From assembly GCF_016405905.1 (NCBI RefSeq), contig NZ_JAEFCB010000014.1, forward strand, positions 62,001 through 126,000: 64,000 bases of DNA. The letters run 5' to 3'. The position numbers were made by a program, and so were the translations under genes. This DNA is from Variovorax sp. IB41 (GTDB taxonomy: Bacteria > Pseudomonadota > Gammaproteobacteria > Burkholderiales > Burkholderiaceae_C). This document shows positions 51,159-59,975 of this stretch, one piece after another (the stretch's first letter is position 1; the number at the start of each line of letters is the position of its first letter). A model generated the notes under the pieces. The model saw nothing but the letters and a program-made list of their open reading frames with translations, did no database searches and was not told the DNA's origin.

Positions 51159-51205
51159 TCCGGCTACCCAGGGGAATTTGGGGCATCGCTGCCCGGAGAC
51201 CCTTC

Positions 51206-51844
51206 ATGAAACGTGCATTCCCAGCTCTTCTTTTAGTAGCAACAGTCGCCCTCGGCGGCTGCGCCACCTCCTGGGTGGTCGACAGCGACGTGAAGAGTTT
51301 CTCTTCGCTCTCCACCGTGCCGCCCGGCGCCACCTACCGCTTCGAGCGCCTGCCCTCGCAGCAGGCCGACACCGCCCGGCAGGACTCGCTCGAGGCGATG
51401 GCCGCCGCGGCGCTCGACAAAGTGGGCCTGCGCCGCGACGACGCCAAGCCGCAGTACAGCGCCCAGATCGGCGCTCGCGTGACGGCCGGGCTCTCGCCCT
51501 GGGCCGATCCGTGGCTCTTCGATGGCCCCTGGGGCTATGGCTACGGCGGCGGATACGGCTACGGCCGCCGCTTCTACGGCGGCGGCTGGTATGGCGGCCC
51601 GGCCTACTTTCCGCCGGCGGCCAACCCCTGGTACGAACGCGAAGTGAGCATCGTGCTGCGCGAGGCCGGCTCCAACCGCGTGGTCTACGAGACGCGCGCC
51701 CGCAACGACGGCCCCTACAACGCGAGCGCTGCCATCCTGCCGGTGATGTTCCAGGCCGCGCTGCAGGGGTTTCCGAACCCGCCGCAGGGCGAGCGCCGGG
51801 TGAACATCGAGCTCGCCACGGCGACCAAGCCGGCGGCGAAGTGA
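51206..51844 (+). CDS. DUF4136-family lipoprotein
   Basis: 212 residues. The lipobox is LGGC with Cys19. The core SYRFERLP-type stretch (TYRFERLPSQQAD), MAAAALDKVGLRRDDAKPQY and YEREVSIVLREAGSNRVVYETRA fit DUF4136. A Gly/Tyr-rich middle (GYGYGGGYGYGRRFYGGGWY near residues 110-130) is low-complexity and probably surface exposed. It is attached to the envelope, function unknown. Confidence 0.85.
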   Translation: MKRAFPALLLVATVALGGCATSWVVDSDVKSFSSLSTVPPGATYRFERLPSQQADTARQDSLEAMAAAALDKVGLRRDDAKPQYSAQIGARVTAGLSPWADPWLFDGPWGYGYGGGYGYGRRFYGGGWYGGPAYFPPAANPWYEREVSIVLREAGSNRVVYETRARNDGPYNASAAILPVMFQAALQGFPNPPQGERRVNIELATATKPAAK

Positions 51845-51887
51845 CGCGCGGCTGGCCGCGAAACAGTGCACTTCTAGAATCGAGCGG

Positions 51888-52532
51888 ATGCAAGAAGCCA
51901 CCCGTTTGATCGCCGTTCGCCACGGCGAGACCGCCTGGAACGTCGACACCCGCATCCAGGGCCAGATCGACATCGGCCTGAACGCCACCGGGCTCTGGCA
52001 AGCGCAGCGCGCAGGCCAGGCGCTGGCCGACGAGGACATCGGGGTCGTCTACGCGAGCGACCTCGCCCGCGCATGGCAGACCGCAGAAGAAATCGCCCGG
52101 CCGCACGGGCTCGTCGTGCAGCCCGAGCCGCGCCTGCGCGAGCGCGCCTTCGGCCACCTGGAGGGCATGAGCTTCGCGGAGATCGAATCGACGCTGCCCG
52201 AAGACGCCCGTCGCTGGCGCGAGCGCGACCCTGAATTCGAACCCGTCGGCGGCGAGAGCCTGCTGACCTTCCGCGACCGCGTCACGCACGTGGCGGCCGA
52301 GCTGGCGGCGCGCCATCCGGGCCAGCTGGTCACGCTGGTGGCGCACGGCGGCGTGATGGACGTGCTCTACCGCGCCGCCACCCGCCAGGCGCTGCAGGCG
52401 CCGCGCACCTGGCAATTGGGCAATGCGGCCATCAACCGGATGCTGTGGACGCCCGAGGGCTTCAGCCTCGTGGGCTGGAGCGACATCGCCCACCTGGTGG
52501 CGGACACGCCGCTCGACGAGACCACGACCTAG
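51888..52532 (+). CDS. Histidine phosphatase, phosphoglycerate-mutase-like
   Basis: 214 residues. The catalytic RHGET is at residues 11-15, the partner Glu in LRERAFGHLEG near 86, and the late His in LVAHGGVMD near 150. The family includes CobC, GpmB and broad phosphatases. No cobalamin genes are near, so a general phosphatase is most likely. The start is ATG at 51888. Confidence 0.88.
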   Translation: MQEATRLIAVRHGETAWNVDTRIQGQIDIGLNATGLWQAQRAGQALADEDIGVVYASDLARAWQTAEEIARPHGLVVQPEPRLRERAFGHLEGMSFAEIESTLPEDARRWRERDPEFEPVGGESLLTFRDRVTHVAAELAARHPGQLVTLVAHGGVMDVLYRAATRQALQAPRTWQLGNAAINRMLWTPEGFSLVGWSDIAHLVADTPLDETTT

Positions 52533-52583
52533 CGACGGCACGATGGGCCGCTTGCCTTTCTCCGACCCGGGCAAGACGCTCCC

Positions 52584-53276
52584 ATGAAAAGAACACATTC
52601 GCGCCCCTCGCCGTACGCCAGTTGGGATGCATCCCAGACGCTGTCTGCGCCGTGGACCGACGCCACGCATCTGGGAAGCTTCGTCACGCTGGAGGCCGGC
52701 GACACCATTGCGCGCGAAGGCGAACGGCACGACTACTTCTATCTTTTGCGATCGGGGTTCGTTCACTCCACGATCCAGCGAAGCAACGGCTCGGAGTTCC
52801 TGCTCGAGATCTTCGGACCGGGTGCGATTTTTGGCGAAGGCCCGGCGTTTGCCGACAGTCCTCGGCCCACGACGACCCGGGCGGTCGCGCCGGCCGTTCT
52901 CAGCCGCTATCGCCCGGCGGATGTCGCGCAGCAATTTTCTGGGCGTCCCGCGCTCGCGACCTCGTTGATCCAGTTGCTCGGCTTCAAGAATCACATGATC
53001 GTCGCCAAGCTTGCCAGGGTGGCCTCGGCGGCGCCCAGGGAGCGGATCATCGATCTGCTGCTGCGCGTGGCGCGCCTGCCATCGGCGCAGGCATCCCAAC
53101 AACTCACCGTCGATCTGACGCATGAGCAGATCGGCGCCATGACGGCATTGAGCCGCGTCACCGTCACCCGCACGTTGAATGCGCTGGTGGGACAAGGGCT
53201 CATCGAAACGCGGGCCCGGCAGGTCAGCATCCCGAACGCGCCGGCCTTGCGGTGTTTCCGCGACGCATCACCGTAA
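52584..53276 (+). CDS. Crp/Fnr-family regulator (no cluster cysteines)
   Basis: 230 residues. The cyclic-nucleotide-like beta roll (DTIAREGERHDYFYLLRSG, FLLEIFGPGAIFGEG) spans about 30-130 and the winged helix is at 165-215 (DLTHEQIGAMTALSRVTVTRTL). There is no FNR-type cysteine set. It is followed by a gene-poor gap. Ligand and targets are unknown. Confidence 0.87.
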   Translation: MKRTHSRPSPYASWDASQTLSAPWTDATHLGSFVTLEAGDTIAREGERHDYFYLLRSGFVHSTIQRSNGSEFLLEIFGPGAIFGEGPAFADSPRPTTTRAVAPAVLSRYRPADVAQQFSGRPALATSLIQLLGFKNHMIVAKLARVASAAPRERIIDLLLRVARLPSAQASQQLTVDLTHEQIGAMTALSRVTVTRTLNALVGQGLIETRARQVSIPNAPALRCFRDASP

Positions 53277-53465
53277 GGAAAAAGCCCACTTCCTGTATCG
53301 CTGGATACCGTCGAGACCTTCACCCCGTCGCCATCATTCATTCCGTCACACACATGGATGCGAAGAGCGGAGGAGGGAACGGGAGGAGCCGTTGAAGAAG
53401 AGGCCGCCTTCAGTTGGCGACGGCCCGGGTGTGACGTTTTGCAGGACTGCCAAAGTCCTTTCTGA

Positions 53466-53494
53466 CCGGATGGCTCACGCTCATGGCCATCCGG
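53466..53494 (+). terminator. Hairpin after the Crp-type gene
   Basis: Stem CCGGATGGC/GCCATCCGG (53466-53474 with 53486-53494), nine base pairs, eleven-base loop, followed by CATCTTTTGG. It could end the upstream transcript, 190 bases from its stop, or the relic transcript in the other direction. The U-tract is short. Confidence 0.5.
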
Positions 53495-53511
53495 CATCTT
53501 TTGGATCGCCG

Positions 53512-53601
53512 TCAGGCGTGCGAGGCGGCGGGGCCGCCCGCTGAGGTCGCGGCCTTCGCCTCGCCGGGCAGCTCGACCATCGGGCCGGTGCCGCTGTAGC
53601 G
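53512..53601 (-). pseudogene. Relic of the 3' end of an RND permease gene
   Basis: Thirty codons, read on the minus strand, match the last thirty of the intact RND permease (54832-57996): RYSGTGPMVELPGEAK and PAASHA against RYSGTGPMVDLPGEAR and HAASRA, 22 of 29 residues identical, with an in-frame stop at the same place. Homology stops abruptly at 53601, where a TAA lies in frame three codons upstream. The rest of the gene is gone. It is a leftover of a second permease or of a duplication; see findings. Confidence 0.85.
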
Positions 53602-53900
53602 CGGCGCTTATCTGCGGGTCCGGATCTGCATCGCGCCCGCCTTGGCCGTGGGTGGCGCTTCGCCTTTATTTCCCAACGTAAGCAGGCTGAACGCGCGCCT
53701 GACGCTTCCCGGCGACCGAGCCGACGCCGCCGCAGCGCGCGCGTCCGCAAATCCTCGCGTTCGGTGCGATCCGCCACATCCGCGCTCCCTTTGATCGGCA
53801 CAGAGCCGCCGGCCGCGCCCCGCAGCTCCCGACAATCGCTCTCCGTTTTTCAATCGATCAACGGCGCTCGATAGATCATCGTTATCAATGGGAGATTATT

Positions 53901-54827
53901 GTGAATACAAATTCAAGAAGGTCACCGAAGTTGTTCGCAACCGGGGTGCTCGGGCTGATCGTGGGCGCGCTGTGCGTGGCATGCGGCGGCGGCGGATCGG
54001 ACGGGCCGACGTTTCCGGTCGTGATGGTCCCGCCGCCGGCCGCCACGGCACCGGCAGAGACGGTTGCGGCAGCGCAGCCAACGCCGCCCGAAGCAGTGAC
54101 TTCGGGGCCGCCGAAGGCTCCGGTGGAGATGCCACCGATCGCACCACTGGCCACGCCGCCTACTCAGTCGGTCAGTGCACATGATGGAGGAGCGGCCGTA
54201 CCGCATGAGGCTGCTCCGCCGGCCGCGCCGACCGTTACCGCGTCCTCCACGTCACCGGCGGCCCCGGCGGCCCCGGCGGCACCCGCAACACCATCGACTC
54301 CTGCGCCGGCAACGCAACCAGCGGCACCAGTTGTCGCACCGGTACCGCCACCCGCCGCGTCCTCCACCGGCCTGCCCGGGAACGCCTTCGAACAAGAGGC
54401 GCTCGATGCGCACAACAAGGCGCGGGCCGAGGAAGGCAAAGGGCTTTCAAGCCTGAAGTGGTCGGCGCACTTGCAGGCCGACGCGCAAGCATGGGGGGAT
54501 CAGTGCACGTTCTCGCACACGGTCCCTCCGGGCGAAGGCCAGAACCTGTTCGCCACGTCGATGCCGACGGCGAGCGCCAGCGAAGCCGTGCACGACTGGA
54601 TGGCCGAAAAAGCGAACTACACCTATGGCGCGGCCGGCGGCACCTGCGTCCCGGGCAAGATGTGCGGGCACTACACGCAAGTCATCTGGCAGGACACCAC
54701 GGAGGTGGGCTGCGCAGTGAAGACCTGCGAGACCATGAAACGTGGCATCAGCCCCGGCACCATCCTCGTGTGCAACTACAGCCCGGCCGGCAACTTCATC
54801 GGCCGGCCGCCGTATCGGGCGCAGTGA
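53901..54827 (+). CDS. CAP/SCP-domain lipoprotein (PR-1-like)
   Basis: 308 residues from a GTG with GGGAG upstream. A lipobox VACG with Cys28 anchors it. Residues 30-155 are a Pro/Ala/Thr-rich linker. Residues 160-305 are a CAP domain with DAHNKARAEEG, GQNLF, GHYTQVIWQDTTEVGCA and CNYSPAGN, the pattern of PR-1 and similar secreted proteins. Bacterial CAP lipoproteins are poorly known. The gene sits antisense between the RND permease and a relic of the same permease tail, so its site has been rearranged. Confidence 0.88.
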   Translation: MNTNSRRSPKLFATGVLGLIVGALCVACGGGGSDGPTFPVVMVPPPAATAPAETVAAAQPTPPEAVTSGPPKAPVEMPPIAPLATPPTQSVSAHDGGAAVPHEAAPPAAPTVTASSTSPAAPAAPAAPATPSTPAPATQPAAPVVAPVPPPAASSTGLPGNAFEQEALDAHNKARAEEGKGLSSLKWSAHLQADAQAWGDQCTFSHTVPPGEGQNLFATSMPTASASEAVHDWMAEKANYTYGAAGGTCVPGKMCGHYTQVIWQDTTEVGCAVKTCETMKRGISPGTILVCNYSPAGNFIGRPPYRAQ

Positions 54828-54831
54828 GCAG

Positions 54832-57800
54832 TTAGGCGCGCGAGGCCGCGTGTCCCCCGGCACCGGCTTCTGCCCTCGCCTCCCCGGGCAGATCGACCAT
54901 GGGCCCGGTGCCGCTGTAGCGGTCCAGCGCGAGATAGATGGCGGGCGTGATGTAGAGCGTGATCACCTGCGAGAAGATCAGCCCGCCCACCACCGCCACG
55001 CCCAGCGGCTGGCGCAGCTCGGCGCCGGCGCCCAGGCCGAGCGCGAGCGGCAGGGCGCCCATCAGCGCGGCCAGCGTGGTCATGAGGATGGGGCGAAAGC
55101 GCAGCCGGCAGGCTTCGCGGATCGCATCGACCGGCTTCATGCCTTCGGTGCGTTGCGCATCGAGGGCGAAGTCGATCATCATGATCGCGTTCTTCTTCAC
55201 GATGCCGATCAGGAGCAGGATGCCGATGGTGGCGATCAGCGTGAGGTCGAAGCCAAAGATCTTCAATGACAGCAGCGCGCCCACGGCCGCCGAGGGCAGG
55301 CCCGCCAGGATCGTCAGCGGGTGGATGTAGCTCTCGTACAGCACGCCCAGCAGCACATAGATGACCAGCACCGCGAGCACCAGCAGCACCGCCTGGCTCG
55401 ATTGCGAACTCTGGAACACCGCCGCATCGCCGCCGTAGGTGGTGATGATCGACTGCGGCATGTTCAGCTCGCTCTTGAACTGGTCGATCTTGGCGGTCGC
55501 GTTGCCCAGCGGCACGTCGGGTGCGAGGTTGAACGACACCGTCACCGCCTGCAACTGGCCCTGGTGGTTGACCGAGGTCGGCCCCACGGTGCGGTTGATG
55601 GTGGAGAAGGCCGACAGCGGCACCAGCTTGCCCGAGGTGCTGCGCACCGACAGGCGCGAGACGTCGTCCTCGAACTGGCGGTCGTTGTCGGCGGCCGAAA
55701 GAATCACCTGGTAGGTGTTGCTCGCCGCGTAGATGCTGCCGATCTGCCGGTCGCCATAGGCGTTGTAGAGCGCGGTGCGCAGGTCCCCCACCGCCACGCC
55801 GAGCACGCCGGCCTTGTCGCGGTCGATTTCCAGCGTGGCCTGAAGGCCCCGGTTCTGCGAATCGCTGGTCACGTCGCGGAAGGCCGCATCGGCGCGCATG
55901 CGCTCCATGAGCTTCGTGGCCCACGGCACCATTTCGCCGGCGTTCACGCTCTGCAGCGTGTACTGGAAGCGCGCCTTGCTCTGGCGCCCGCCCAGGCGCA
56001 GGTTCTGCACCGGCTGCATGTAGACGGCGATGCCCGGGATCTCGCGAAAGCGCTGGCGCAGCGACTCCAGCACCTTGGCCATCTGCGGGCGCTCGCTGCG
56101 CGGCTTGAGCACGGCGAAGAGGCGCCCCGAATTCTGCGTGGCGGTCGGGCCGCCGACGCCGACGAAGGAGCTCACGTAGTCCACGCTCGGATCGTCCTTG
56201 AGCGTCGCGGCCACGCGGTCCTGCAGCACCTTCATGGCGGTGAACGAAATGTCTTCGGCCGCCTCTGTGGTGATCTGGATCTGGCCGATGTCTTCCTCGG
56301 GGAAGAAGCCCTTGGGAATGGTGACGAAGAGCCAGGCCGTGACCACGAACGTGAGGCCCGCGGCCGTGAGCATCACCCAGCGGTGCGCGAGCGTCCAGTC
56401 GAGCGTGCGCATGTAGTTGCTGTGCACCCAGCGGTACCCGCGCTCGAAGGCGCGGCCGATGGCGGTGCCGGGCTCGGGATGTTCTTCTTCGTGATCGAGC
56501 GCGCCCTCTTCGCGCGGCACGTGCTTCAGAAGCCGGCTCGCGAGCATCGGCACCAGCGTGAGCGACACGATGGCCGACACCAGCACCGCCAGCGCCACCA
56601 CCACCGCGAACTCGTGGAACAAAAGGCCGATGACGCCCGGCATGAAGAAGATCGGGATGAACACGGCCACCAGCGAGATCGAAATCGACACGATGGTGAA
56701 GCCCACCTCGCGCGCGCCGCGCAGCGCGGCGGCGAAGGGCTCCATGCCCTTCTCGACGTAGCGCATGATGTTTTCGAGCACCACGATCGCGTCGTCCACC
56801 ACCAGCCCCACGGCCAGCGTGATGCCCAGGAGCGAGACGTTGTCCAGGCTGTAGCCGAAGGCGTAGAGCAGCGCCACCGCGCCGATGAGCGAAATCGGAA
56901 TGGTCGCCGCCGGGATCAGCGTGGCCACCAGCCGGTGCAGGAAGAGAAAGATCACCAGCACCACCAGCGCGATGGTGCCCAGCAGCGTGAGCTGCACGTC
57001 GTGCACCGCCTCGCGGATGGAGAGCGAGCGGTCGTTCACCATCTGGATCTCGACCGACTGCGGCAGCTCCGCCCTGAAGCGCGGGATGAGCGCGCGCACC
57101 GCGTCCACCACCTGCACGGTGTTGGCATTGGGCTGGCGCTGCACGGCCAGCGAAATGGAGTCCTGGCCGTTGAAGCTGCTGGCGGTCTTCACCGATTCGA
57201 AGCTGTCCTCGATGGTGGCCACTTCGTCCAGCCGCACCGGCGCGCCGTTGCGCTGGCCGACGATGAGCTTGGCGAAATCGGCCGCCTTCACCAGCTGGCG
57301 GTTGGCCTGGATGGTGAGCGTCTGGCGCGGGCCGTCGAGCACGCCGACGGGCGTGTTGGCGTTGGCCGAATTCACCGCCTTGGCCAGTTCGTCGAGCGTG
57401 ATGTTGCGGGCGTTGAGGAGGTCGGCATTCGCCTTGATGCGCACCGCGAAGGCCTTGCGGCCGTACACGCCCACCTGCGCCACGCCGTCGATGGTCGAGA
57501 GCGTGGGGGAGATGAGGTTTTCGGCGTAGTCGTTGAGCTCGGCCGGGTTCATCGAAGGCGAGATCAGCGCGATGAAGAGCACCGGCGCATCGGCCGGGTT
57601 CACCTTGCGGTAGGAGGGGAGCTGCGTCAATTCCTGCGGCAGCTGGCGCTGCGCGCGCAGCAGCGCGGCCTGCACGTCGACGGCGGCGGCGTCGATGTCG
57701 CGGCTGCTGACGAATTCGAGCGTGAGCGAGGTCACGCCCTGCGTGTTGACCGAGCTGATGGTCTGCAGGCCCGGGATGGTGGAGAACTGCTTTTCCAGCG

Positions 57801-57996
57801 GTAGCGCGACCGACGACGCCATCGTGTCCGGACTGGCGCCGGGCAGTTGCGCGTTGACGTTGATGACCGGCGTGTTGTAGCTGGGCAGCGCCGCCACCGG
57901 GATGCTGAAGTACGCAAAGATGCCGACCACCACCACCGCGGCAGACAGCAGCACCGTCATCGCGGGACGACGGATGCAGAGCTCCGAGATGTTCAT
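54832..57996 (-). CDS. RND efflux permease, MdtB/MdtC-like (HAE1)
   Basis: 1054 residues. It has the N-terminal helix MTVLLSAAVVVVGIFAYF, two large periplasmic loops, and the family core with ITLAVGLVVDDAIVVLENI in TM4, where the paired Asp residues carry protons. The tail ends SRA. It moves drugs, bile-type or other amphiphiles out of the cell with proton exchange. The ATG overlaps the adaptor's stop (ATGA). No outer-membrane channel gene is in the window. Confidence 0.93.
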   Translation of the reverse strand: MNISELCIRRPAMTVLLSAAVVVVGIFAYFSIPVAALPSYNTPVINVNAQLPGASPDTMASSVALPLEKQFSTIPGLQTISSVNTQGVTSLTLEFVSSRDIDAAAVDVQAALLRAQRQLPQELTQLPSYRKVNPADAPVLFIALISPSMNPAELNDYAENLISPTLSTIDGVAQVGVYGRKAFAVRIKANADLLNARNITLDELAKAVNSANANTPVGVLDGPRQTLTIQANRQLVKAADFAKLIVGQRNGAPVRLDEVATIEDSFESVKTASSFNGQDSISLAVQRQPNANTVQVVDAVRALIPRFRAELPQSVEIQMVNDRSLSIREAVHDVQLTLLGTIALVVLVIFLFLHRLVATLIPAATIPISLIGAVALLYAFGYSLDNVSLLGITLAVGLVVDDAIVVLENIMRYVEKGMEPFAAALRGAREVGFTIVSISISLVAVFIPIFFMPGVIGLLFHEFAVVVALAVLVSAIVSLTLVPMLASRLLKHVPREEGALDHEEEHPEPGTAIGRAFERGYRWVHSNYMRTLDWTLAHRWVMLTAAGLTFVVTAWLFVTIPKGFFPEEDIGQIQITTEAAEDISFTAMKVLQDRVAATLKDDPSVDYVSSFVGVGGPTATQNSGRLFAVLKPRSERPQMAKVLESLRQRFREIPGIAVYMQPVQNLRLGGRQSKARFQYTLQSVNAGEMVPWATKLMERMRADAAFRDVTSDSQNRGLQATLEIDRDKAGVLGVAVGDLRTALYNAYGDRQIGSIYAASNTYQVILSAADNDRQFEDDVSRLSVRSTSGKLVPLSAFSTINRTVGPTSVNHQGQLQAVTVSFNLAPDVPLGNATAKIDQFKSELNMPQSIITTYGGDAAVFQSSQSSQAVLLVLAVLVIYVLLGVLYESYIHPLTILAGLPSAAVGALLSLKIFGFDLTLIATIGILLLIGIVKKNAIMMIDFALDAQRTEGMKPVDAIREACRLRFRPILMTTLAALMGALPLALGLGAGAELRQPLGVAVVGGLIFSQVITLYITPAIYLALDRYSGTGPMVDLPGEARAEAGAGGHAASRA

Positions 57997-59252
57997 GCGC
58001 GTTCCCGCTGCGGTGGCTTGACGGTGCCTTCGGACGAGGCCGCGCTACCGGGCGTCACGCCCGTGGTGCCGTTGGGGGCGGTGCCCGGGCCGCCCGCCCC
58101 ACCCGCCCCACCGGTCTTCGCATCGACGCGGACCTTGCCGCCCGGGCGCACGTTCTGGCTACCCTCGATCACGACCTGCTCGCCGGGCTCCACGCCGCTC
58201 ACGGCCACCTTGGTGCCGAAGGTGTGCAGCGTCTTCACCTTGCGGCGGGTGGCGGTCTTGGCCTGGTCGACCACGTAGAGCGAGGTGCCGTCGGACAGCA
58301 TCATCAGCGCCGCGGCGGGCACCACGGTGGCGCCGCTCAGCGTGCGCACGGTGATGCGGGTGCCGACGAACTGGCCCGGCCACAGGCCCTGGTCGGCATT
58401 GGCGAACACAGCCTTGGCGCGCACGGTGCCGATCTGCGGATCGACGGTGTTGTCGACGAAATCGAGCGAGCCGATGAGCGGCGTCTTGCGCCCGGTGACG
58501 AGCGCCTCGACCGGCGAGCGGCTGCGCGCGGCTTCCAGCAGGTCCTGCAGGTTGCCTTCGGGCACCGGGAAGCTCACTGCGATCGGGTCGAGCTGCGTGA
58601 CGGTGACCAGCGAGAGCGTCGGCTGCACCAGCGTGCCCGGGTAGATGTTGACGGCGCCGATGCGCCCGGCGATCGGCGCGCGAAGGGTTGCGTAGCCAAG
58701 CGCCACCTGCGCCGATTGCACGGCGGCGCGGTCGGCCGCCACGGCGGCGCGCTGCGCCTCGAGCTGCGAGAGCGTGGCGTCGGCGGCGCTCTTGGCGATG
58801 AAGTTCTGGGCGACGAGGTCCTGGCTGCGCTTGTACTGGCGCTCCAGGTCGGCCATGGTGGCCTCGTCCTTTTGCTGCTGGGCGCGGGCTCGGGCCAGGT
58901 TGGCCTGGTCGTTGCGGTCGTCCAGCGAGAAGAGCAGTTGGCCCGCCTTGACGAACTGGCCTTCCTTCACATGCACGGCGCTGACGGTGTTGGTGACCTG
59001 CGGACGCAGGTCGACGCTGTTCAGGGACACCACGCTGCCGTTGACCTGCACCGTGACCGGCACGTCCTGCTTTTCGGCGGTGGCCAAGGTCACCAGGGCG
59101 GGGGCGCCGCCGCCGCCCGGGGCGCCATTGCCTGCGGCAGCCGTCGCCTTCGCGTTCTTTGACCCGAGCTTGTCTCCGGACATGCTCCACCATCCGCCTG
59201 CGACGGCTACGATCAACACACCCGCAAGGGCAATGGCAGCATTTTTCTTCAT
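57993..59252 (-). CDS. RND efflux periplasmic adaptor (membrane-fusion protein)
   Basis: 419 residues from the ATG at 59252; a GTG 15 bases upstream is an alternative start. N-terminal anchor IALAGVLIVAVAGGWW, then lipoyl, alpha-hairpin (LARARAQQQKDEATMADLERQYKRSQ, core QQQKDEATMADLERQY) and beta-barrel parts of the HlyD/AcrA class. A Gly/Pro-rich tail follows. It joins the permease downstream to an outer channel. Divergent from the small secreted protein gene. Confidence 0.9.
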   Translation of the reverse strand: MKKNAAIALAGVLIVAVAGGWWSMSGDKLGSKNAKATAAAGNGAPGGGGAPALVTLATAEKQDVPVTVQVNGSVVSLNSVDLRPQVTNTVSAVHVKEGQFVKAGQLLFSLDDRNDQANLARARAQQQKDEATMADLERQYKRSQDLVAQNFIAKSAADATLSQLEAQRAAVAADRAAVQSAQVALGYATLRAPIAGRIGAVNIYPGTLVQPTLSLVTVTQLDPIAVSFPVPEGNLQDLLEAARSRSPVEALVTGRKTPLIGSLDFVDNTVDPQIGTVRAKAVFANADQGLWPGQFVGTRITVRTLSGATVVPAAALMMLSDGTSLYVVDQAKTATRRKVKTLHTFGTKVAVSGVEPGEQVVIEGSQNVRPGGKVRVDAKTGGAGGAGGPGTAPNGTTGVTPGSAASSEGTVKPPQRERA

Positions 59253-59439
59253 GGGGTTCTTGTGCACTTTGGGCTGACACTGGCTATTGAATCAGCGCCC
59301 GACTCACGGCGTTCATGGTTCCCGTAAAGAAATGTAAAGCAGGTCAACCGACAAGCCCGCGCTCAACCTGCTGTGACGGCAAAAGGGGACCATCGACCCC
59401 TCGTTAAAATCGCCGCTCCACAGCCTCTGGATATACCCC

Positions 59440-59895
59440 ATGAACCGCTGCAAGAAAACCACGAATGCCCTCGCTTTGACCGCGTTTTGCGCCCTCGCCG
59501 CAAGCGCCGCCCTTTTCTCCCTGCAAGCCAGCGCGCAGGACGAAGTGCCCCGTCCCCAGACCCAGAACGAATCGCTCAACGGCGGGCGCAACTTCCCCAT
59601 CGGCACGCTGCGCGGCAAGTTCATGGTGACCAGCGCGCCCGACGTCGAACTCGACGGCAATGCCGACCGCCTGGGCGCTGGCGCCCGCATCCGCAACCCG
59701 CAGAACATGCTGGTGATGCCCGGCGCGATCATTGGCCAGAAGTACCTGGTGAACTACACGCGCGATGCCGCCGGCCTGCTGCGCGAGATCTGGATCCTCA
59801 CGCCCGAGGAAGCCGTGGCCAGCCGCGAATCGCTGAACAAGCCGTTCCTGAACATCTGGCCGTTCACCACGAACGACACCCTCAATACGCAGTAA
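59440..59895 (+). CDS. Small secreted protein, unknown
   Basis: 151 residues. Signal peptide with core ALTAFCALAASAALFSL, cleaved after ASA near residue 32. The mature part has a beta pattern: FPIGTLRGKFMVTSAPDVEL, ADRLGAGARIRNPQNMLV, and YLVNYTRDAAGLLREIWIL, and the end has DTLNTQ. I do not recognise a named family, though the pattern looks conserved rather than random. It lies 80 bases before miaB. Confidence 0.65.
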   Translation: MNRCKKTTNALALTAFCALAASAALFSLQASAQDEVPRPQTQNESLNGGRNFPIGTLRGKFMVTSAPDVELDGNADRLGAGARIRNPQNMLVMPGAIIGQKYLVNYTRDAAGLLREIWILTPEEAVASRESLNKPFLNIWPFTTNDTLNTQ

Positions 59896-59916
59896 TCCGC
59901 TGCAGGAAAAAGAGGC

Positions 59917-59960
59917 GGCGCGGTCCTTCCGCGCCCGCCGAGCCTTCCGTTCCCGGAGGG
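59917..59960 (+). promoter_or_regulatory. Hairpins in the miaB leader
   Basis: Two hairpins follow each other: GGCGGCGCGG with a bulge against CCGCGCCCGCC (59917-59942), then CCTTCCG/CGGAGGG (59943-59960), the second containing a GGAGG element 15 or so bases before the miaB start. They could end the upstream transcript or shape translation. Confidence 0.4.
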
Positions 59961-59975
59961 CACAGAGAGCACCCC

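Larger units (their letters stand above)
53277..53900. other. Gene-poor gap with relic DNA (624 bases)
   Basis: No convincing gene is present. It holds a possible terminator (53466-53494), the tail of a lost RND permease (53512-53601), and 299 bases of sequence with a minus-strand ORF (53608-53853) that has unremarkable composition and no family match. A GC-rich stretch follows, and the last 50 bases before the CAP gene turn AT-rich, as in a promoter. Confidence 0.6.

Noticed and set aside
53608..53853. An 81-residue minus-strand ORF in the gap
   Set aside because: No motif, no Shine-Dalgarno of note, Arg/Ala-rich composition like other shadows; listed only as part of the gap.
53870..53886. 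Possible Fur box before the CAP gene (GATAGATCATCGTTATC)
   Set aside because: It has about half the expected matches to the 19-base consensus; with one AT-rich patch this is too weak to call.
59373..59975. A longer miaB start upstream
   Set aside because: The family N-terminus begins at 59976, and the extension overlaps the secreted-protein gene in a different frame with low-quality residues.
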